Below, piece by piece: positions 29,104 through 38,664 of a stretch of DNA of 64,000 nt (its first letter is position 1; every line of letters begins with the position of its first letter). Under the pieces are notes generated by a model, which saw nothing but the letters and a program-made list of their open reading frames with translations, was not told the DNA's origin and ran no database searches. The DNA lies in assembly GCF_030064675.1 (NCBI RefSeq), contig NZ_CP116413.1:6852001-6916000 (forward strand), written 5' to 3'. The position numbers were made by a program, and so were the translations under genes. Source of the stretch: Crossiella sp. CA-258035 (lineage in GTDB: Bacteria > Actinomycetota > Actinomycetes > Mycobacteriales > Pseudonocardiaceae).

Positions 29104-30762
29104 TCAGGCGCCCGGCTGGTACCGCTGGTTGGGCACGCAGTGGGTCATGGTGAGCCCGTCCACCGGCCGCGGCCCGTTCTTGCCCAGCCGGGTCAGCCGG
29201 TCCCGGTCCTCCTCGGACAGGTCCTGGCTGGCCAGCGGCGGCAGGTCGGCCACATCCGCCGGGGAGATGCCCAGCCCGTCGCCGACCCGCAGCCCGAGCT
29301 CGTCCTCCACCAGCAGGAAGTGCCACACCATCCGCTCCTGGACGGCGCGCTCGCACTGTCCCAGCTGGTCGATCATGTTGTGCACCAGGTCGTCCCGCTC
29401 CCACTGCTCCATCAGCCGGAACCGTTGGCCCGCCTGGAGGTAGTCGTTGGTGCGCGGGATCCGCTTGCGGGTCACCCTGCCGGTGATCTCCGGCCCCTGC
29501 TCGTCGTGCGACGGGTACTGCGCCTCGCGCAGGCCGCCGGTGATCGAGGGTTCGTAGTTCACGTGCGGGTTCTCCCCGGCCGCGTCCACCTGGTAGGTCA
29601 TCGCGCCGTCCCGCTGGTTGGTGCGCACCTGCGCGTTGCGGGCCTGGTTGACCGGGAGCTGGAGGTAGTTCGGGCCGACCCGGTAGCGCTGGGTGTCGCT
29701 GTAGGAGAACGTGCGGCCCACCAGCATCTTGTCGTCGGAGAAGTCCAGGCCGTCCACCAGCACCCCGGTGCCGAAGGAGATCTGCTCGTTCTCGGCGAAG
29801 TTGTCCGACACCGGGCGGTCCAGCACCATCCGGCCCACCGGCAGCGCCGGGAACTCCTGCTCCGGCCACACCTTGGTGTCGTCGAGCGGGTCGAAGTCCA
29901 GCTCCGGGTGCTCCTCGTCGGTCATCAGCTGCACCAGCAGCTCCCACTCGGGGTGGTCACCGGCCTCGATGGCGTCCCGCAGGTCCTTGGTGGCGTGGCC
30001 GAGCTCGTTGGCCTGCACCGCGGCCGCGTCGGCGGCGGTCATGCTCTTCACCCCGCACTTGGGCATCCAGTGGTACTTCACCAGGTGCGTGCGCCCGTCC
30101 GCGTCGACCCACTTGTAGGTGTTCACGCCGAAGCCCTGCATGTGCCGGTAGTCCGCCGGGATGCCCCTGGGGCTGAACAGGTTCACCAGCATGTGCATGG
30201 ACTCCGGGGTCTGCGACATGAAGTCGAAGATCCGGTTCGGCTCCTGCCGGAAGGTCACCGGGTCCGGTTTGAGCGCGTGGATGACGTCCGGGAACTTGAT
30301 CGCGTCCCTGATGAAGAACACCGCCAGGTTGTTGCCGACCAGGTCCCAGTTGCCGTCCTCGGTGTAGAACTTCACCGCGAACCCGCGCGGGTCCCGCGCC
30401 GCCTCCGAGGAGTCCCGGCCGCCGATCACGGTGGAGAAGCGCACCGCGACCTCGGTGCGCTTGCCCGGCTCGGCGAACAGCTTCGCCCTGGTGTACCGGG
30501 AGATCGGCTCCTCGCCCCACTTGCCGTAGGCCTCGAAGTAGCCGAAGGCGGTGGTGCCGCGGGCGTGCACCACCCGCTCCGGGATCCGCTCCCGGTCGAA
30601 ATGGCTGATCTTCTCCAGGAACTGGTAGTTCTCCAGCGTGGCCGGTCCGCGCGCGCCGACCGTGCGCTGGTTCTGGTTGTCGTACACCGGATGGCCCTGC
30701 CGGTTGGTCAGCACCGGGCGCTCATCGCCCGGCCCGAACCCCTTGCTCGCCACGTCGGTCAT
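29104..30762 (-). CDS. Heme catalase
   Basis: A 552-residue monofunctional heme catalase converting hydrogen peroxide to water and oxygen. It has the distal histidine in [15 protein letters not shown], the distal asparagine region [13 protein letters not shown], and the proximal tyrosine in [14 protein letters not shown]. The ATG at 30762 follows AAGGAGAGG by about 10 nt; the frame is open a further 20 codons, but that lead lacks family similarity. It is cotranscribed with the manganese catalase 64 bp upstream. Confidence 0.96.
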   Translation of the reverse strand: MTDVASKGFGPGDERPVLTNRQGHPVYDNQNQRTVGARGPATLENYQFLEKISHFDRERIPERVVHARGTTAFGYFEAYGKWGEEPISRYTRAKLFAEPGKRTEVAVRFSTVIGGRDSSEAARDPRGFAVKFYTEDGNWDLVGNNLAVFFIRDAIKFPDVIHALKPDPVTFRQEPNRIFDFMSQTPESMHMLVNLFSPRGIPADYRHMQGFGVNTYKWVDADGRTHLVKYHWMPKCGVKSMTAADAAAVQANELGHATKDLRDAIEAGDHPEWELLVQLMTDEEHPELDFDPLDDTKVWPEQEFPALPVGRMVLDRPVSDNFAENEQISFGTGVLVDGLDFSDDKMLVGRTFSYSDTQRYRVGPNYLQLPVNQARNAQVRTNQRDGAMTYQVDAAGENPHVNYEPSITGGLREAQYPSHDEQGPEITGRVTRKRIPRTNDYLQAGQRFRLMEQWERDDLVHNMIDQLGQCERAVQERMVWHFLLVEDELGLRVGDGLGISPADVADLPPLASQDLSEEDRDRLTRLGKNGPRPVDGLTMTHCVPNQRYQPGA

Positions 30763-30826
30763 CGCGGTCACCCTCTCCTTCGCACAGTCCTGCCGAGCGC
30801 GGGGTACCCGGACCGGGCGCATCCAC

Positions 30827-31690
30827 TCAGGTCAGCTTGTCGATCGCCCGATCGATGAGGTTCAGGTTGGCCGGTGAGGTGGCGTAGAGCAGCGGGTTCG
30901 GCTTCGGCGCCGCGGCGGGACCGCCCAGGGGCTCCGGGTGCTCCAGGTAGCCCATCTGGTGGGCGCCGTCCGGCGCGAGGCCGCGCGCCCACGGCCCGTC
31001 CGCGGACTCCTGGCCCTCGGAGAGGTTCCACAGCGTGCCCGCGTGCTCGGTCTCCTCCTCGTCGAAGAGGTCGTTGGGCGCCACCGTGCCCTCCAGCCCC
31101 TCCTCCTTGAGCTGCTCGATCGCGGCCAGCCACATGTTCTGGTGCGCGGTGTCGCGGGCCAGGTTGAACTTCAGCATCGCGCGCACGCCGGGGTCGTCGC
31201 TCATGTGGTAGAGCCGGGCGGTCTGCAACCGGCCCTGCGCCTCGGCGGCCACGTTGGCCCGGAAGTCGGCGAGCAGGTTGCCACTGGCCACGATGTAGCG
31301 GCCGTTCCACGGGTAGCCGTTGCTGTCGGCCAGCAGCGGGCCGCCACCGGCCACGATGGCCTGCTGCGGGTCCATGCCGCCGATCACCGCGGCCAGCACC
31401 GGGTCGTTCTCCACGGCCTTGGCGGTGACCTCCGACGGGGCGCCCTCCAGCAGCCGGGCGATCATGGTGGAGATCATCTCCACGTGCCCGATCTCCTCGG
31501 TGGCGATGTCCAGGATCAGGTCCTTGTACTTGCCCTCCATCCGGCAGTTCCAGCCCTGGAACAGGTACTGCATGGTCACCGTCATCTCGCCGAACGCGCC
31601 GCCGACCAGCTCCTGGAGCTTGCGGGCGTAGTGCGGGTCCGGGGCACTGGGCTTGGCCTCGAACTGCAGTCGCTTGCTGTGGTAGAACAT
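30827..31690 (-). CDS. Manganese (non-heme) catalase
   Basis: A 287-residue ferritin-fold catalase. The di-manganese ligands fall in [26 protein letters not shown] and DTAHQNMW, the conserved Glu/His positions of the family. The C-terminal tail is long and proline-rich. The divergent promoter region (31691-31799) is shared with a BTAD regulator. It pairs two peroxide-removing chemistries, one heme- and one manganese-dependent, in one operon. Confidence 0.93.
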   Translation of the reverse strand: MFYHSKRLQFEAKPSAPDPHYARKLQELVGGAFGEMTVTMQYLFQGWNCRMEGKYKDLILDIATEEIGHVEMISTMIARLLEGAPSEVTAKAVENDPVLAAVIGGMDPQQAIVAGGGPLLADSNGYPWNGRYIVASGNLLADFRANVAAEAQGRLQTARLYHMSDDPGVRAMLKFNLARDTAHQNMWLAAIEQLKEEGLEGTVAPNDLFDEEETEHAGTLWNLSEGQESADGPWARGLAPDGAHQMGYLEHPEPLGGPAAAPKPNPLLYATSPANLNLIDRAIDKLT

Positions 31691-31799
31691 CGCGCTCCCT
31701 ACTCGGCTCGGGTCCGCCCCGACGCTAGGCAGCCTCCGTCACCACAGCGTCACCGCAAAGGGGGCGTTTCCCTGCTGTGGCAACGGGAATTCCGCCGCC

Positions 31800-32459
31800 G
31801 TGCCAGCCTCTCTCCAGCTGCTCGGTCAGTTCGCACTGCACGACGACCGGCCCCTGTCCACCACCCCCGTCTGCCGCAGGCTGCTCGCCTATCTGGCCCT
31901 GCGCGGGCACCCGGTCAGCAGAGCGGTCACCGCGGCGCAGCTGTGGCCGGACCTACCGGCGCAGCGGGCGCACGCCAGCCTGCGCACCACGCTGTGGCGG
32001 CTGACCGGGCGGGAGCTGGTGAGCGCCGGGCCCAGCGGCCTGGCGCTGGCCGGGACGGTGCGGGTGGACGTGCGCGAGGCGCACCGGCTGGCCGGGGACC
32101 CGGAGGCCGACATGGCGCTGTTCGAGCGGGACCTGCTGCCGGACTGGCCGGAGGACTGGCTGCTGCTGGACCGCGAGTGGTTCCACGAGCTGCGGCTGCG
32201 CGCGCTGGAGGCACTCGGCGAGGCGCACCTGTGCCAGGGCAGGCCGGTGCCGGCCTGGGCGGCGGCCACCGCGGTGGTGCGGGCCGAGCCGCTGCGGGAG
32301 AGCGGGCACCGGCTGCTGCTGCGGCTGCACCTGGCCGAGGGCAACGCGGCGGCGGCGCTGCGGCACTACGAGCGGTTCCGGCGGCAGCTGCGGGCCGAGC
32401 TGGGGGTCGCGCCCTCGCCCCGGCTGCACCGGTTGATCGCGCCGCTGGTGCGCGGTTGA
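31800..32459 (+). CDS. BTAD-domain (SARP-like) transcriptional regulator
   Basis: A 219-residue regulator. Residues about 1-85 form an OmpR-like winged helix (PVCRRLLAYLALRG, TAAQLWPDLP, HASLRTTLWRL). Residues about 90-215 form the bacterial transcriptional activation domain of TPR-like helices (ALEALGEAHLCQGR, RESGHRLLLRLHLAEGN). It lacks the ATPase domain of large SARPs. GTG start at 31800. It is divergent from the catalase operon, which it may control, or it may act on a metabolite cluster elsewhere. Confidence 0.88.
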   Translation: MPASLQLLGQFALHDDRPLSTTPVCRRLLAYLALRGHPVSRAVTAAQLWPDLPAQRAHASLRTTLWRLTGRELVSAGPSGLALAGTVRVDVREAHRLAGDPEADMALFERDLLPDWPEDWLLLDREWFHELRLRALEALGEAHLCQGRPVPAWAAATAVVRAEPLRESGHRLLLRLHLAEGNAAAALRHYERFRRQLRAELGVAPSPRLHRLIAPLVRG

Positions 32460-32496
32460 GCCGCCCCTGACCGACGACGGCGGTCAGGGGCGGCTC
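32458..32496. terminator. Bidirectional hairpin terminator after the BTAD gene
   Basis: Perfect 16-bp arms at 32458-32473 and 32481-32496 with a 7-nt loop overlap the BTAD stop codon and precede the convergent module B gene by 13 bp. Confidence 0.9.
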
Positions 32497-32509
32497 GGTC
32501 AGCGGGCGG

Positions 32510-33118
32510 TCAGACCACGCGCTTGAGGTTGAGGCTGATGGTGTTGTCCGGGCCCGGGATCATGAAGTTGATCAGCAGCTCGGCCAGGTGGCAGTTGCTG
32601 AACTCCGGGATGGTGTAGGCGCCGCTGAGCTTGCCGCCGGTGAGCGGGTTGAAGCCCGGCTCACTGGTCAGGTCGATCGTCATCGGGGCCTTGCTCTGGC
32701 ACTTGTCCCCGACCGGGTAAGGGATGCCGCCTGCCTTCACATCGCGCAGCCGCAGCACCACCTGGGAGCTGGAGGTCACCACCCCGCGCACGATCTTGCC
32801 GGTGGTCTGCCCCTGCGGCAGGAACTCGATCGTCGCGGTGACCGGGATCAGGCCGAAGACCTTGAACTCCGAGTGTGCCGGCGGCAGCGTCAGGTCACCC
32901 TTGATGTCCCCGGTGGCCGCGTTGAGGTCGACCGACAGCGCGCCCGGCCCCAGCGGCAGGGTCGAGCCGGTCTTCTTGACCACGCTCTGCCCTTCCACCG
33001 AATAGTTGATTTTCACCGCCGGACCGGTCGGCTCGGCCGCCGCGCCACCGGCGAAGGTGACAACTCCGATCAGGGCCACCGCGAGCACCCGTAACGCCGA
33101 CTTACCCGATCTCCTCAT
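32510..33118 (-). CDS. Secreted module B protein associated with the mce locus
   Basis: A 202-residue secreted protein with a signal peptide (VLAVALIGVVTFAGGAAA). The mature part shares GDIKGDLTLPP, a LRDxKxGGxPxxVGxxC stretch and a YTIPxFxNC stretch with the C-terminal half of the fused protein at 41923-43176. The two conserved Cys suggest a disulfide-stabilised beta-sandwich. The ATG at 33118 follows GGAGGG by 7 nt; an earlier in-frame GTG at 33133 overlaps that ribosome site. It is cotranscribed with module A (44-bp gap). The molecular function is unknown. Confidence 0.85.
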   Translation of the reverse strand: MRRSGKSALRVLAVALIGVVTFAGGAAAEPTGPAVKINYSVEGQSVVKKTGSTLPLGPGALSVDLNAATGDIKGDLTLPPAHSEFKVFGLIPVTATIEFLPQGQTTGKIVRGVVTSSSQVVLRLRDVKAGGIPYPVGDKCQSKAPMTIDLTSEPGFNPLTGGKLSGAYTIPEFSNCHLAELLINFMIPGPDNTISLNLKRVV

Positions 33119-33162
33119 GGACATTCCCTCCACGGATCGAACTACGGAATTCGCATTCGCGC

Positions 33163-33798
33163 TTACCTGGCGGCGGTAACCGGAATCTTGGCCAGCAGCG
33201 GGTCCTGCCCGGCGTCCTGCTTGCAGACCAGGTCGAAGGTGCCCAGCTCGGTGGGCGAGCCGTCGGCCTTGCGCGGGGTGAGCTTGGAGACGTGGTCGCC
33301 CACGCTGACCCCGATGTGGCCGGGGGCGCGCACGCCGATCCCGGGCACCGGGCCGCGGGCCACCGTGACCAGGTCGCCGGTCTTGGGCACCGGGGTGCTC
33401 GGGATGCGCAGGCCGGGCAGGGTGACGTCGATCAGCGCGCCGTTGGCGTCCACCGCGAGCAGCGCCTCGGCGTCGCCCTCGATGGTCTCGGCCTCGAACA
33501 GCAGCAGGGCCTGGGCGGTCGCCTCGGGCACGGTGATGGTCGCGGAGAAGTTGGTGGTGCGCATGAGCTCGCCGACCTTGACCGTCTCCGGCATGGTGAC
33601 GTCGATCCTGGTGCTCAGCTGGGACGGGCCGATCAGCGGGAACTCGCAGGTGTAGGTGAGGGTCTTGGTGATCGGCCCGCTGGCGGTGGCGGGCGCGCTG
33701 GCCCCGGCGTCGGCGACCGCGCCGGTCAGCACCAGCGCGGCGGCGCCGAGGACGGCGGCGGCTCGTCGGGACAACCGTGCGGAGAATGCGGCTCTCAT
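33163..33798 (-). CDS. Secreted module A protein (DUF6801-like)
   Basis: A 211-residue secreted protein with a signal peptide (AAAVLGAAALVLTGAVADA). The mature domain begins ITKTLTYTCEFPLIGP and ends in a second conserved Cys (FDLVCKQDAGQDPLLAKIPV), both shared with the protein at 43180 and the N-half of the fusion at 41923. LTPRKADGSPTELGTFDL is identical in the two free-standing A proteins. The ATG at 33798 follows AAAGGAGA by 9 nt; an in-frame ATG at 33819 would put that site inside the gene. The DUF6801 name is from memory and tentative. Confidence 0.85.
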   Translation of the reverse strand: MRAAFSARLSRRAAAVLGAAALVLTGAVADAGASAPATASGPITKTLTYTCEFPLIGPSQLSTRIDVTMPETVKVGELMRTTNFSATITVPEATAQALLLFEAETIEGDAEALLAVDANGALIDVTLPGLRIPSTPVPKTGDLVTVARGPVPGIGVRAPGHIGVSVGDHVSKLTPRKADGSPTELGTFDLVCKQDAGQDPLLAKIPVTAAR

Positions 33799-33861
33799 GT
33801 CGGACGTCTCCTTTGACATCGAATCTCAGAGAGGGAACGGCTTATCCGCGGATGCCGCACA

Positions 33862-33895
33862 ACTTGCGACGAATCGGAGCCTACTCGCAAGTAGG
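33862..33895. promoter_or_regulatory. Palindromic operator and hairpin upstream of the A-B pair
   Basis: CCTACTCGCAAGTAGG (33880-33895) has 6-bp arms around a 4-bp centre, 82 bp before the module A start. It matches 13 of 16 positions of the site at 43948-43963. ACTTGCGA (33862-33869) and TCGCAAGT (33885-33892) also form an overlapping 8-bp inverted repeat. The size suits a TetR-type dimer. Confidence 0.6.
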
Positions 33896-34006
33896 TAACG
33901 TCACAAGAAATTCACTGCCCCTTCTGTGAACCGATCACAGAAACGTACTCCGGTGATAATTCAAGCCAACGTGCCACGGTGTTGTTTTGTCATCTGAATG
34001 CAGTCC

Positions 34007-34717
34007 TCAGCGCGGTTGTAGTTCGGTGATCAACCATTTTTCGCCGGCGCGGCGGGCGGTGACGCCGAGCTGGGCGGCCGAGGCGGAGGTCTGGTTGTTG
34101 TCGCCGCGGGTGGCGGTCTGGTCCAGGAAGACCAGCAGCACCGCCCGGTCGGCCGACAACTCCCGGACCCCGGTGGTGACCGCCTTGGTGGACAGGACCA
34201 GCTTCTGCTGCGGGGCCTGCTCGCGCACCTGGGCGAACAGCGCGTCGTACTGCGCCCGCGCGGCGTCCACCAGCACCTCGGCCGCGGCCGCCTCGGTGCT
34301 CGCGGTGTCGTCGTGCCGGTAGGAGAACACCCGGCGCAGCGCCTCGGCCACCTGACCGGAGACCTCGGCCGTGGCCGGTCCGTTGACCAGGGCCTGGTTG
34401 CGCGCGGCCGGGCTGCCGCTGGTCCGCCAGCCCTGCACCAGGAAGAACCCGGCCAGCAGCGCGAGCGCGACGGTGAGCGCGACCAGCCAGCGTCCCGCCC
34501 GGGGTGGCCGGGACCGGACCCGTTCCGCGACAACAGGTTCGGCCCCGGCCTCGTCCACCGCGGTGGCTTCGTCGGCCGCCGCGGCAGCGCGGGTCCCCGT
34601 CTCTTCCAGCGCGCCGGTGTCGCTGTCCCGGCCGGGTCGCGCGGGGTGCGTGGTGCGGCTGCCGGCCACCGCGGGCCTGCGGCGGTGCGGGGCGGCGGCG
34701 CGTCGGGTGGGAGCCAT
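34007..34717 (-). CDS. Mce-associated membrane protein (second copy)
   Basis: A 236-residue protein. An Arg/Pro/Ala-rich cytoplasmic lead (about 1-75) is followed by one membrane helix (WLVALTVALALLAGFFLVQGW) and a periplasmic domain with the AGEKWLITELQP ending of Mas proteins. It starts 11 bp after the previous mas gene and closes the operon. Mas proteins are thought to stabilise or assist Mce complexes. Confidence 0.8.
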   Translation of the reverse strand: MAPTRRAAAPHRRRPAVAGSRTTHPARPGRDSDTGALEETGTRAAAAADEATAVDEAGAEPVVAERVRSRPPRAGRWLVALTVALALLAGFFLVQGWRTSGSPAARNQALVNGPATAEVSGQVAEALRRVFSYRHDDTASTEAAAAEVLVDAARAQYDALFAQVREQAPQQKLVLSTKAVTTGVRELSADRAVLLVFLDQTATRGDNNQTSASAAQLGVTARRAGEKWLITELQPR

Positions 34718-34728
34718 CAGAGGTCCTT

Positions 34729-35262
34729 TCAGGAGGCCGCGACCGGGACCGGACCGAGCCCGCTGAGCTTCCAGCCGGTCTCGGTGCGGGTCAGCTCGGC
34801 CTGGAACCGGTTGCGCTTGGTGGTGGCCGCGGCCCCGTCCGGGGCGACCTCGATCTCCACCGCGGCGATCAGCTTCGCCTTGCCCGCGCGGTCGTCCAGC
34901 TCGGTGACGGCGGCGTCGGTGACCCGCCCGGTGGTGACCGTCTTGGTCTCCTCGATCTGCTTCTTGCTGCTGGCCCCGGTGTTGCGCAGCTCCTCGTGCA
35001 GCGCGCCGGTGGAGGTCTCCAGCCAGCGGCGCATGCCCTCGTCCACCCGCCGGTAGTCCAGGCTGTTGAACTCCGCCACCGCCCGCTCCCCCGCGCCGCG
35101 CACCTGCTCGCGCAGCTCGGCGAACTTGACGCCGTCGTCCTCGGCGGCGGCGTACCACCACCAGCCGGACCCGGCGGCCAGCAGCGCGGCGGCCACCGCG
35201 AGGATCACGGGCAGCCGCAACGGGTTCCGGCGTGCGGTGGCCGGTTCGACTGTCTCGCTCAT
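34729..35262 (-). CDS. Mce-associated membrane protein (first copy)
   Basis: A 177-residue protein with one N-terminal helix (LPVILAVAAALLAAGSGWWWYAA) and a periplasmic domain ending TRTETGWKLSGLGPVPV, the usual Mas organisation. Its ATG overlaps the mceF stop (35259-35262). Confidence 0.85.
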   Translation of the reverse strand: MSETVEPATARRNPLRLPVILAVAAALLAAGSGWWWYAAAEDDGVKFAELREQVRGAGERAVAEFNSLDYRRVDEGMRRWLETSTGALHEELRNTGASSKKQIEETKTVTTGRVTDAAVTELDDRAGKAKLIAAVEIEVAPDGAAATTKRNRFQAELTRTETGWKLSGLGPVPVAAS

Positions 35263-36476
35263 CGGTCTCCTCCCGGCAGGCCGAGCAAGCCGCGCAGGGT
35301 GGCGGTGTCCGGACTCAGGCTCTCCAGCTGTGCGGGTTGCCAGTTCGAGGTGGCGGCCGCGGCGACCTTGCCGCCCTTGGGCGCGTTCTGCGATCCCCTC
35401 ACCCCGGTGGGGTGGCCGCGCGGCAGGGTGCAGGCGGCCTGGGTGTTCAGCGGCTTGCCCGGGGTGGCGACCAGGCCGTTGCGGTACTCGGTGCCCTCGT
35501 AACCCTGGGTGCAGGGCAGCGGGTTGAAGTAGGTGGTGGTCATGCCGAAGTGCGCGCCGTCGGCCCGGGCCACCGTGCTGCCCGCGGCGACCGCGGCCGG
35601 CGCGGTGAACAGCACCTGCTCCAGCCCGGCGTTGCGGGTGACCATCACGTTGGCCGTGGTCAGCAGGTTCGCGATGACCACGCCGAGGTTCGGCCCGGTC
35701 TCCCGCAGCACGGCGGAGACCTGGTCGGAGACCGGCGGCACCGCGGCCACCACCTTGCGGAAGTCGCCGTCGGAGGCCCGGAACTGCTGGGCCAGCAGCT
35801 TGGCGTTGCGGGTGAGGTCCTTGAGCGCCTGGGACTGCTCGGCCTGGGTGTCCAGCACGGTGCGGCCGTCGGTGAACAGCTGCTTGGTCTGCGGCAGGTG
35901 CTCGATCGCGGCCTCGGTGAAGGAACCGGCGGAGTCCAGGATCTGCTGGAGGTTGCGGCCGGAGTCGGTGAACGCGGTGCCCAGCTCGTCCACCACGGTG
36001 CGCAGCGACTTGGTGGGCACGGAGGAAACGAGGCCGTCCACCGCGGCCAGCACGTGCTCCACCGGCTTGGGAATCCTGGTGTCGCTCTGGCCGATCACCG
36101 AGCCCTGGGCCAGGTACGGGCCGCCGTCGCGGCGCGGGCGCAGGTCCACGAACTGCTCGCCGACCGCGGACCGGTTGCTCACCACGGCCTGCGCGTCGGC
36201 GGGCACCTGGGGGCCGTCGTCGTCCAGGACCAGGTCGACCTCCACGCCGCGGGCGGTCAGCCGCAGCGGGCCGACCCGGCCGATCGGCACGCCGCGGTAG
36301 GTGACCTCGGCGTTGGTGAAGATGCCGCCGGAGTCGGCCAGCTGCACCCGCACGGTGTAGCCAGCGTAGCCGAACCAGCGGTCCAGTCCGGCGTAGCGGG
36401 CGCCCACGTAGGACACCCCGACCAGGGCGACCAGCACGAAGATGCCGATCTGCCAGCGGATTCGCGCGGAGAGCAT
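35259..36476 (-). CDS. mceF: MCE family protein, MceF position
   Basis: A 405-residue protein with an N-terminal anchor (IRWQIGIFVLVALVGVSYVGA), one MlaD/Mce domain (about 38-120, with VTYRGVPIGRVGPLRL and SAVGEQFVDL) and a long helical stretch expected to form part of the lipid-conducting tube. Its start overlaps the mceE stop by one base. Assigned to F by order and by the lack of a lipobox. Confidence 0.9.
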   Translation of the reverse strand: MLSARIRWQIGIFVLVALVGVSYVGARYAGLDRWFGYAGYTVRVQLADSGGIFTNAEVTYRGVPIGRVGPLRLTARGVEVDLVLDDDGPQVPADAQAVVSNRSAVGEQFVDLRPRRDGGPYLAQGSVIGQSDTRIPKPVEHVLAAVDGLVSSVPTKSLRTVVDELGTAFTDSGRNLQQILDSAGSFTEAAIEHLPQTKQLFTDGRTVLDTQAEQSQALKDLTRNAKLLAQQFRASDGDFRKVVAAVPPVSDQVSAVLRETGPNLGVVIANLLTTANVMVTRNAGLEQVLFTAPAAVAAGSTVARADGAHFGMTTTYFNPLPCTQGYEGTEYRNGLVATPGKPLNTQAACTLPRGHPTGVRGSQNAPKGGKVAAAATSNWQPAQLESLSPDTATLRGLLGLPGGDR

Positions 36477-37576
36477 CAGCGCACCCCCGTCGAGACCGCG
36501 GGCACGCCGTCCACCGGCGGCAGCGGCAGCACCGGCTTCGCCGCGTTGTCCGGTTTTGGCTGGATCCGCTGTGGTTGTTGCTGTGCCTCAGGTCCTGGGT
36601 CCTTCACGTGCAGGGTGAGGTAGGTGTTGAGGTAGTCGCCCTTGATCGCGTTGAGCGCGGCGTCCGGGAACGGGTAGGTGAACAGGATCTCCAGCGACTG
36701 CGGCAGGTTCTGCCCCGCCTCCACCAGCCGTTGCAGGATCGGTTGCAGCGCCTTGAGATCGGCCACGAAGTCGTCCTTGCTGCGCCGCACGGTGTCCACC
36801 GCGACCTTGCCCATCTTGTCCAGCGCGGCCAGCATCGCCACCATCGACTCGCGCTGCTCGTGGAAGACCTGGAGGCCGGGACCGAGGTCGGTGATGGCCT
36901 TGTCGATCTGCCCGGTCCGCCCGGCCAGCACGGTGTTGAGCCGGTTCATCCCGTCCAGGGCCTTGGTCAGGCTCTCCTTGTTCTGGTCCAGCTGGGTGAC
37001 GAACTTGTCCATTGTGGACAGCAGCGCCTTGAGCTGGGCCTCGTTGCCGTCGAAGGCCGAGGCCAGCTCGCGGCTGATGTCCCGCAGCTGCTGCACTCCG
37101 CCGCCGTTGAGCAGCAACGACAACGCGCCGAAGACCTCTTCCACCTCGGGGTTGCGGTTGGTCCGGCTGACCGGGATCACCGCCCCGTCGGCCAGCACCG
37201 CGGTGTCCGCCCCCTGCTCGCTCGGCCGGGCCAGCTCCACGTACTTCTCGCCCAGCAGGCTGGACTGCCGCAACCTGGCCAGCGCCGCGGCGGGCAGCTT
37301 CACCTGTCCGTTGACCGCGACCGTGACGTCCACCGTGCGTCCGTCCTCGGCCAGCTCGATCCGCTCCACCTTGCCCACCGCGACGTCGTTGACCTTCACC
37401 GCGGCCTGCGGCACCAGGTCCAGCACATCCCGGAACTGCGCGGTGACCCGGTACGGCCGCTCGCCGAGGTCCGCGCCACCGGGCAGCGGCAGGTTGTACA
37501 GCCCGTCGAACCCGCCGACGCCGCACCCGGTGGCCAGCAGCGCGACCGCGCCCAGGGCCAGGATCTGTCTGCGCAT
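36476..37576 (-). CDS. mceE: MCE family lipoprotein, MceE position
   Basis: A 366-residue Mce protein with a lipobox (LLATGCG), the mark of MceE. The Mce domain holds VKVNDVAVGKVERIEL and SSLLGEKYVELARP, followed by a long coiled helical region. The ATG at 37576 overlaps the mceD stop (TGATG); a GTG directly upstream (37579) could also serve. The GTCCATTGTGGAC variant lies at 37007-37019. Confidence 0.92.
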   Translation of the reverse strand: MRRQILALGAVALLATGCGVGGFDGLYNLPLPGGADLGERPYRVTAQFRDVLDLVPQAAVKVNDVAVGKVERIELAEDGRTVDVTVAVNGQVKLPAAALARLRQSSLLGEKYVELARPSEQGADTAVLADGAVIPVSRTNRNPEVEEVFGALSLLLNGGGVQQLRDISRELASAFDGNEAQLKALLSTMDKFVTQLDQNKESLTKALDGMNRLNTVLAGRTGQIDKAITDLGPGLQVFHEQRESMVAMLAALDKMGKVAVDTVRRSKDDFVADLKALQPILQRLVEAGQNLPQSLEILFTYPFPDAALNAIKGDYLNTYLTLHVKDPGPEAQQQPQRIQPKPDNAAKPVLPLPPVDGVPAVSTGVR

Positions 37577-38664
37577 CACCGTTCTCCTGCCGGGAGGGTG
37601 TGCAGGTCGCCGACCACCGGCAGCGGCAGCACGGGCAGCTTCTTGGCGTCCGCGCCGGTGGCGACCGGCACCAGGCGGGTCTTGGCCTTCGGCGAGAGCT
37701 CGAGCAGGTTGACCCGGCCGTCGATGACCCGCTGCTCCGGGTTGTAGGCGTTGAGCAGGTTGGTCATCGCCAGCGGGGCCACGTCCAGGGCCTCGGCCAG
37801 TGCGGAGCGCTGGTCGGCCAGCACCTTGGTGATCCCGGTCAGTTTGTCCACTGTGGACTTGACCCGGCCGCGGTGCTCGCCGATGAACTCCCCGACCTGG
37901 CCGAGCGCGGCGGGCAGCTCGGCCAGCGCGGCGCGCAGCGCGTCCCGGTCGGCGGCCAGGAAGCGGGTGACCTCGGCCAGCTGCTGTTCGGCCGCGACCA
38001 CCTGGTTGTCGTTGCGGGCCAGCATGCCGGTGAACTTGGCCAGGTTGTCCACAGTGCCGAACACGTCCTGCTGCGAGCCGTCCAGGGTCTTGGCGGCCTG
38101 GCCGAGGTCGCGGAACAGCTTGTTCAGCGCGGCCCCGTTGCCTTCCAGGTTGGCCGCGCCGGTCTCCAGCAGGCTGGAGAGCGCGCCCTGTTTGTTGGCC
38201 CCGTTGGGTCCCAGCGCGGTGGCCAGCTTCTCCATGCTCTCGTAGAGCTGGTCCAGCTCCACCGGGCTGGCGGTGCGCTCGACCGGGATCACCGCGCCGT
38301 CGGCCAGGGTCGGCCCGCCGCGGTAGACCGGGGCGAGCTGGAGGTAGCGGTCGGAGACCAGGCTGGGCGCGACCGAGACCACCTTGGCCTCCGCGGGCGC
38401 CTTCACCCCACTGTCCAAAGTGAACTCGACCCGGACGCGTTGTCCTTGCGGCTCAACGGAGTCGATGGTGCCGACCCGCACCCCGAGCATCCGCACGTCG
38501 GATCCGGCGTACACGCCGACCGCGGCGGCGAACCAGGCGGTGGCCCGCACCCGCTCGGCGCTGCCGCGCCACCACCACACCCCGGCCACCCCGGCGACCA
38601 GGGCGAGCACCGCCACCCCGATCAGCACCCGGGTTCCCCTGCCACGACTGCGGAACCAGCTCAT
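37576..38664 (-). CDS. mceD: MCE family protein, MceD position
   Basis: A 362-residue protein with a membrane anchor (VLIGVAVLALVAGVAGVWWW), an Mce domain (VRMLGVRVGTIDSVEP, SVAPSLVSDRYLQLAP) and helical repeats, ending in LPLPVVGDLHTLPAGER. Its start overlaps the mceC stop (ATGA). It contains a GTCCACTGTGGAC motif (37846-37858). Confidence 0.9.
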   Translation of the reverse strand: MSWFRSRGRGTRVLIGVAVLALVAGVAGVWWWRGSAERVRATAWFAAAVGVYAGSDVRMLGVRVGTIDSVEPQGQRVRVEFTLDSGVKAPAEAKVVSVAPSLVSDRYLQLAPVYRGGPTLADGAVIPVERTASPVELDQLYESMEKLATALGPNGANKQGALSSLLETGAANLEGNGAALNKLFRDLGQAAKTLDGSQQDVFGTVDNLAKFTGMLARNDNQVVAAEQQLAEVTRFLAADRDALRAALAELPAALGQVGEFIGEHRGRVKSTVDKLTGITKVLADQRSALAEALDVAPLAMTNLLNAYNPEQRVIDGRVNLLELSPKAKTRLVPVATGADAKKLPVLPLPVVGDLHTLPAGER

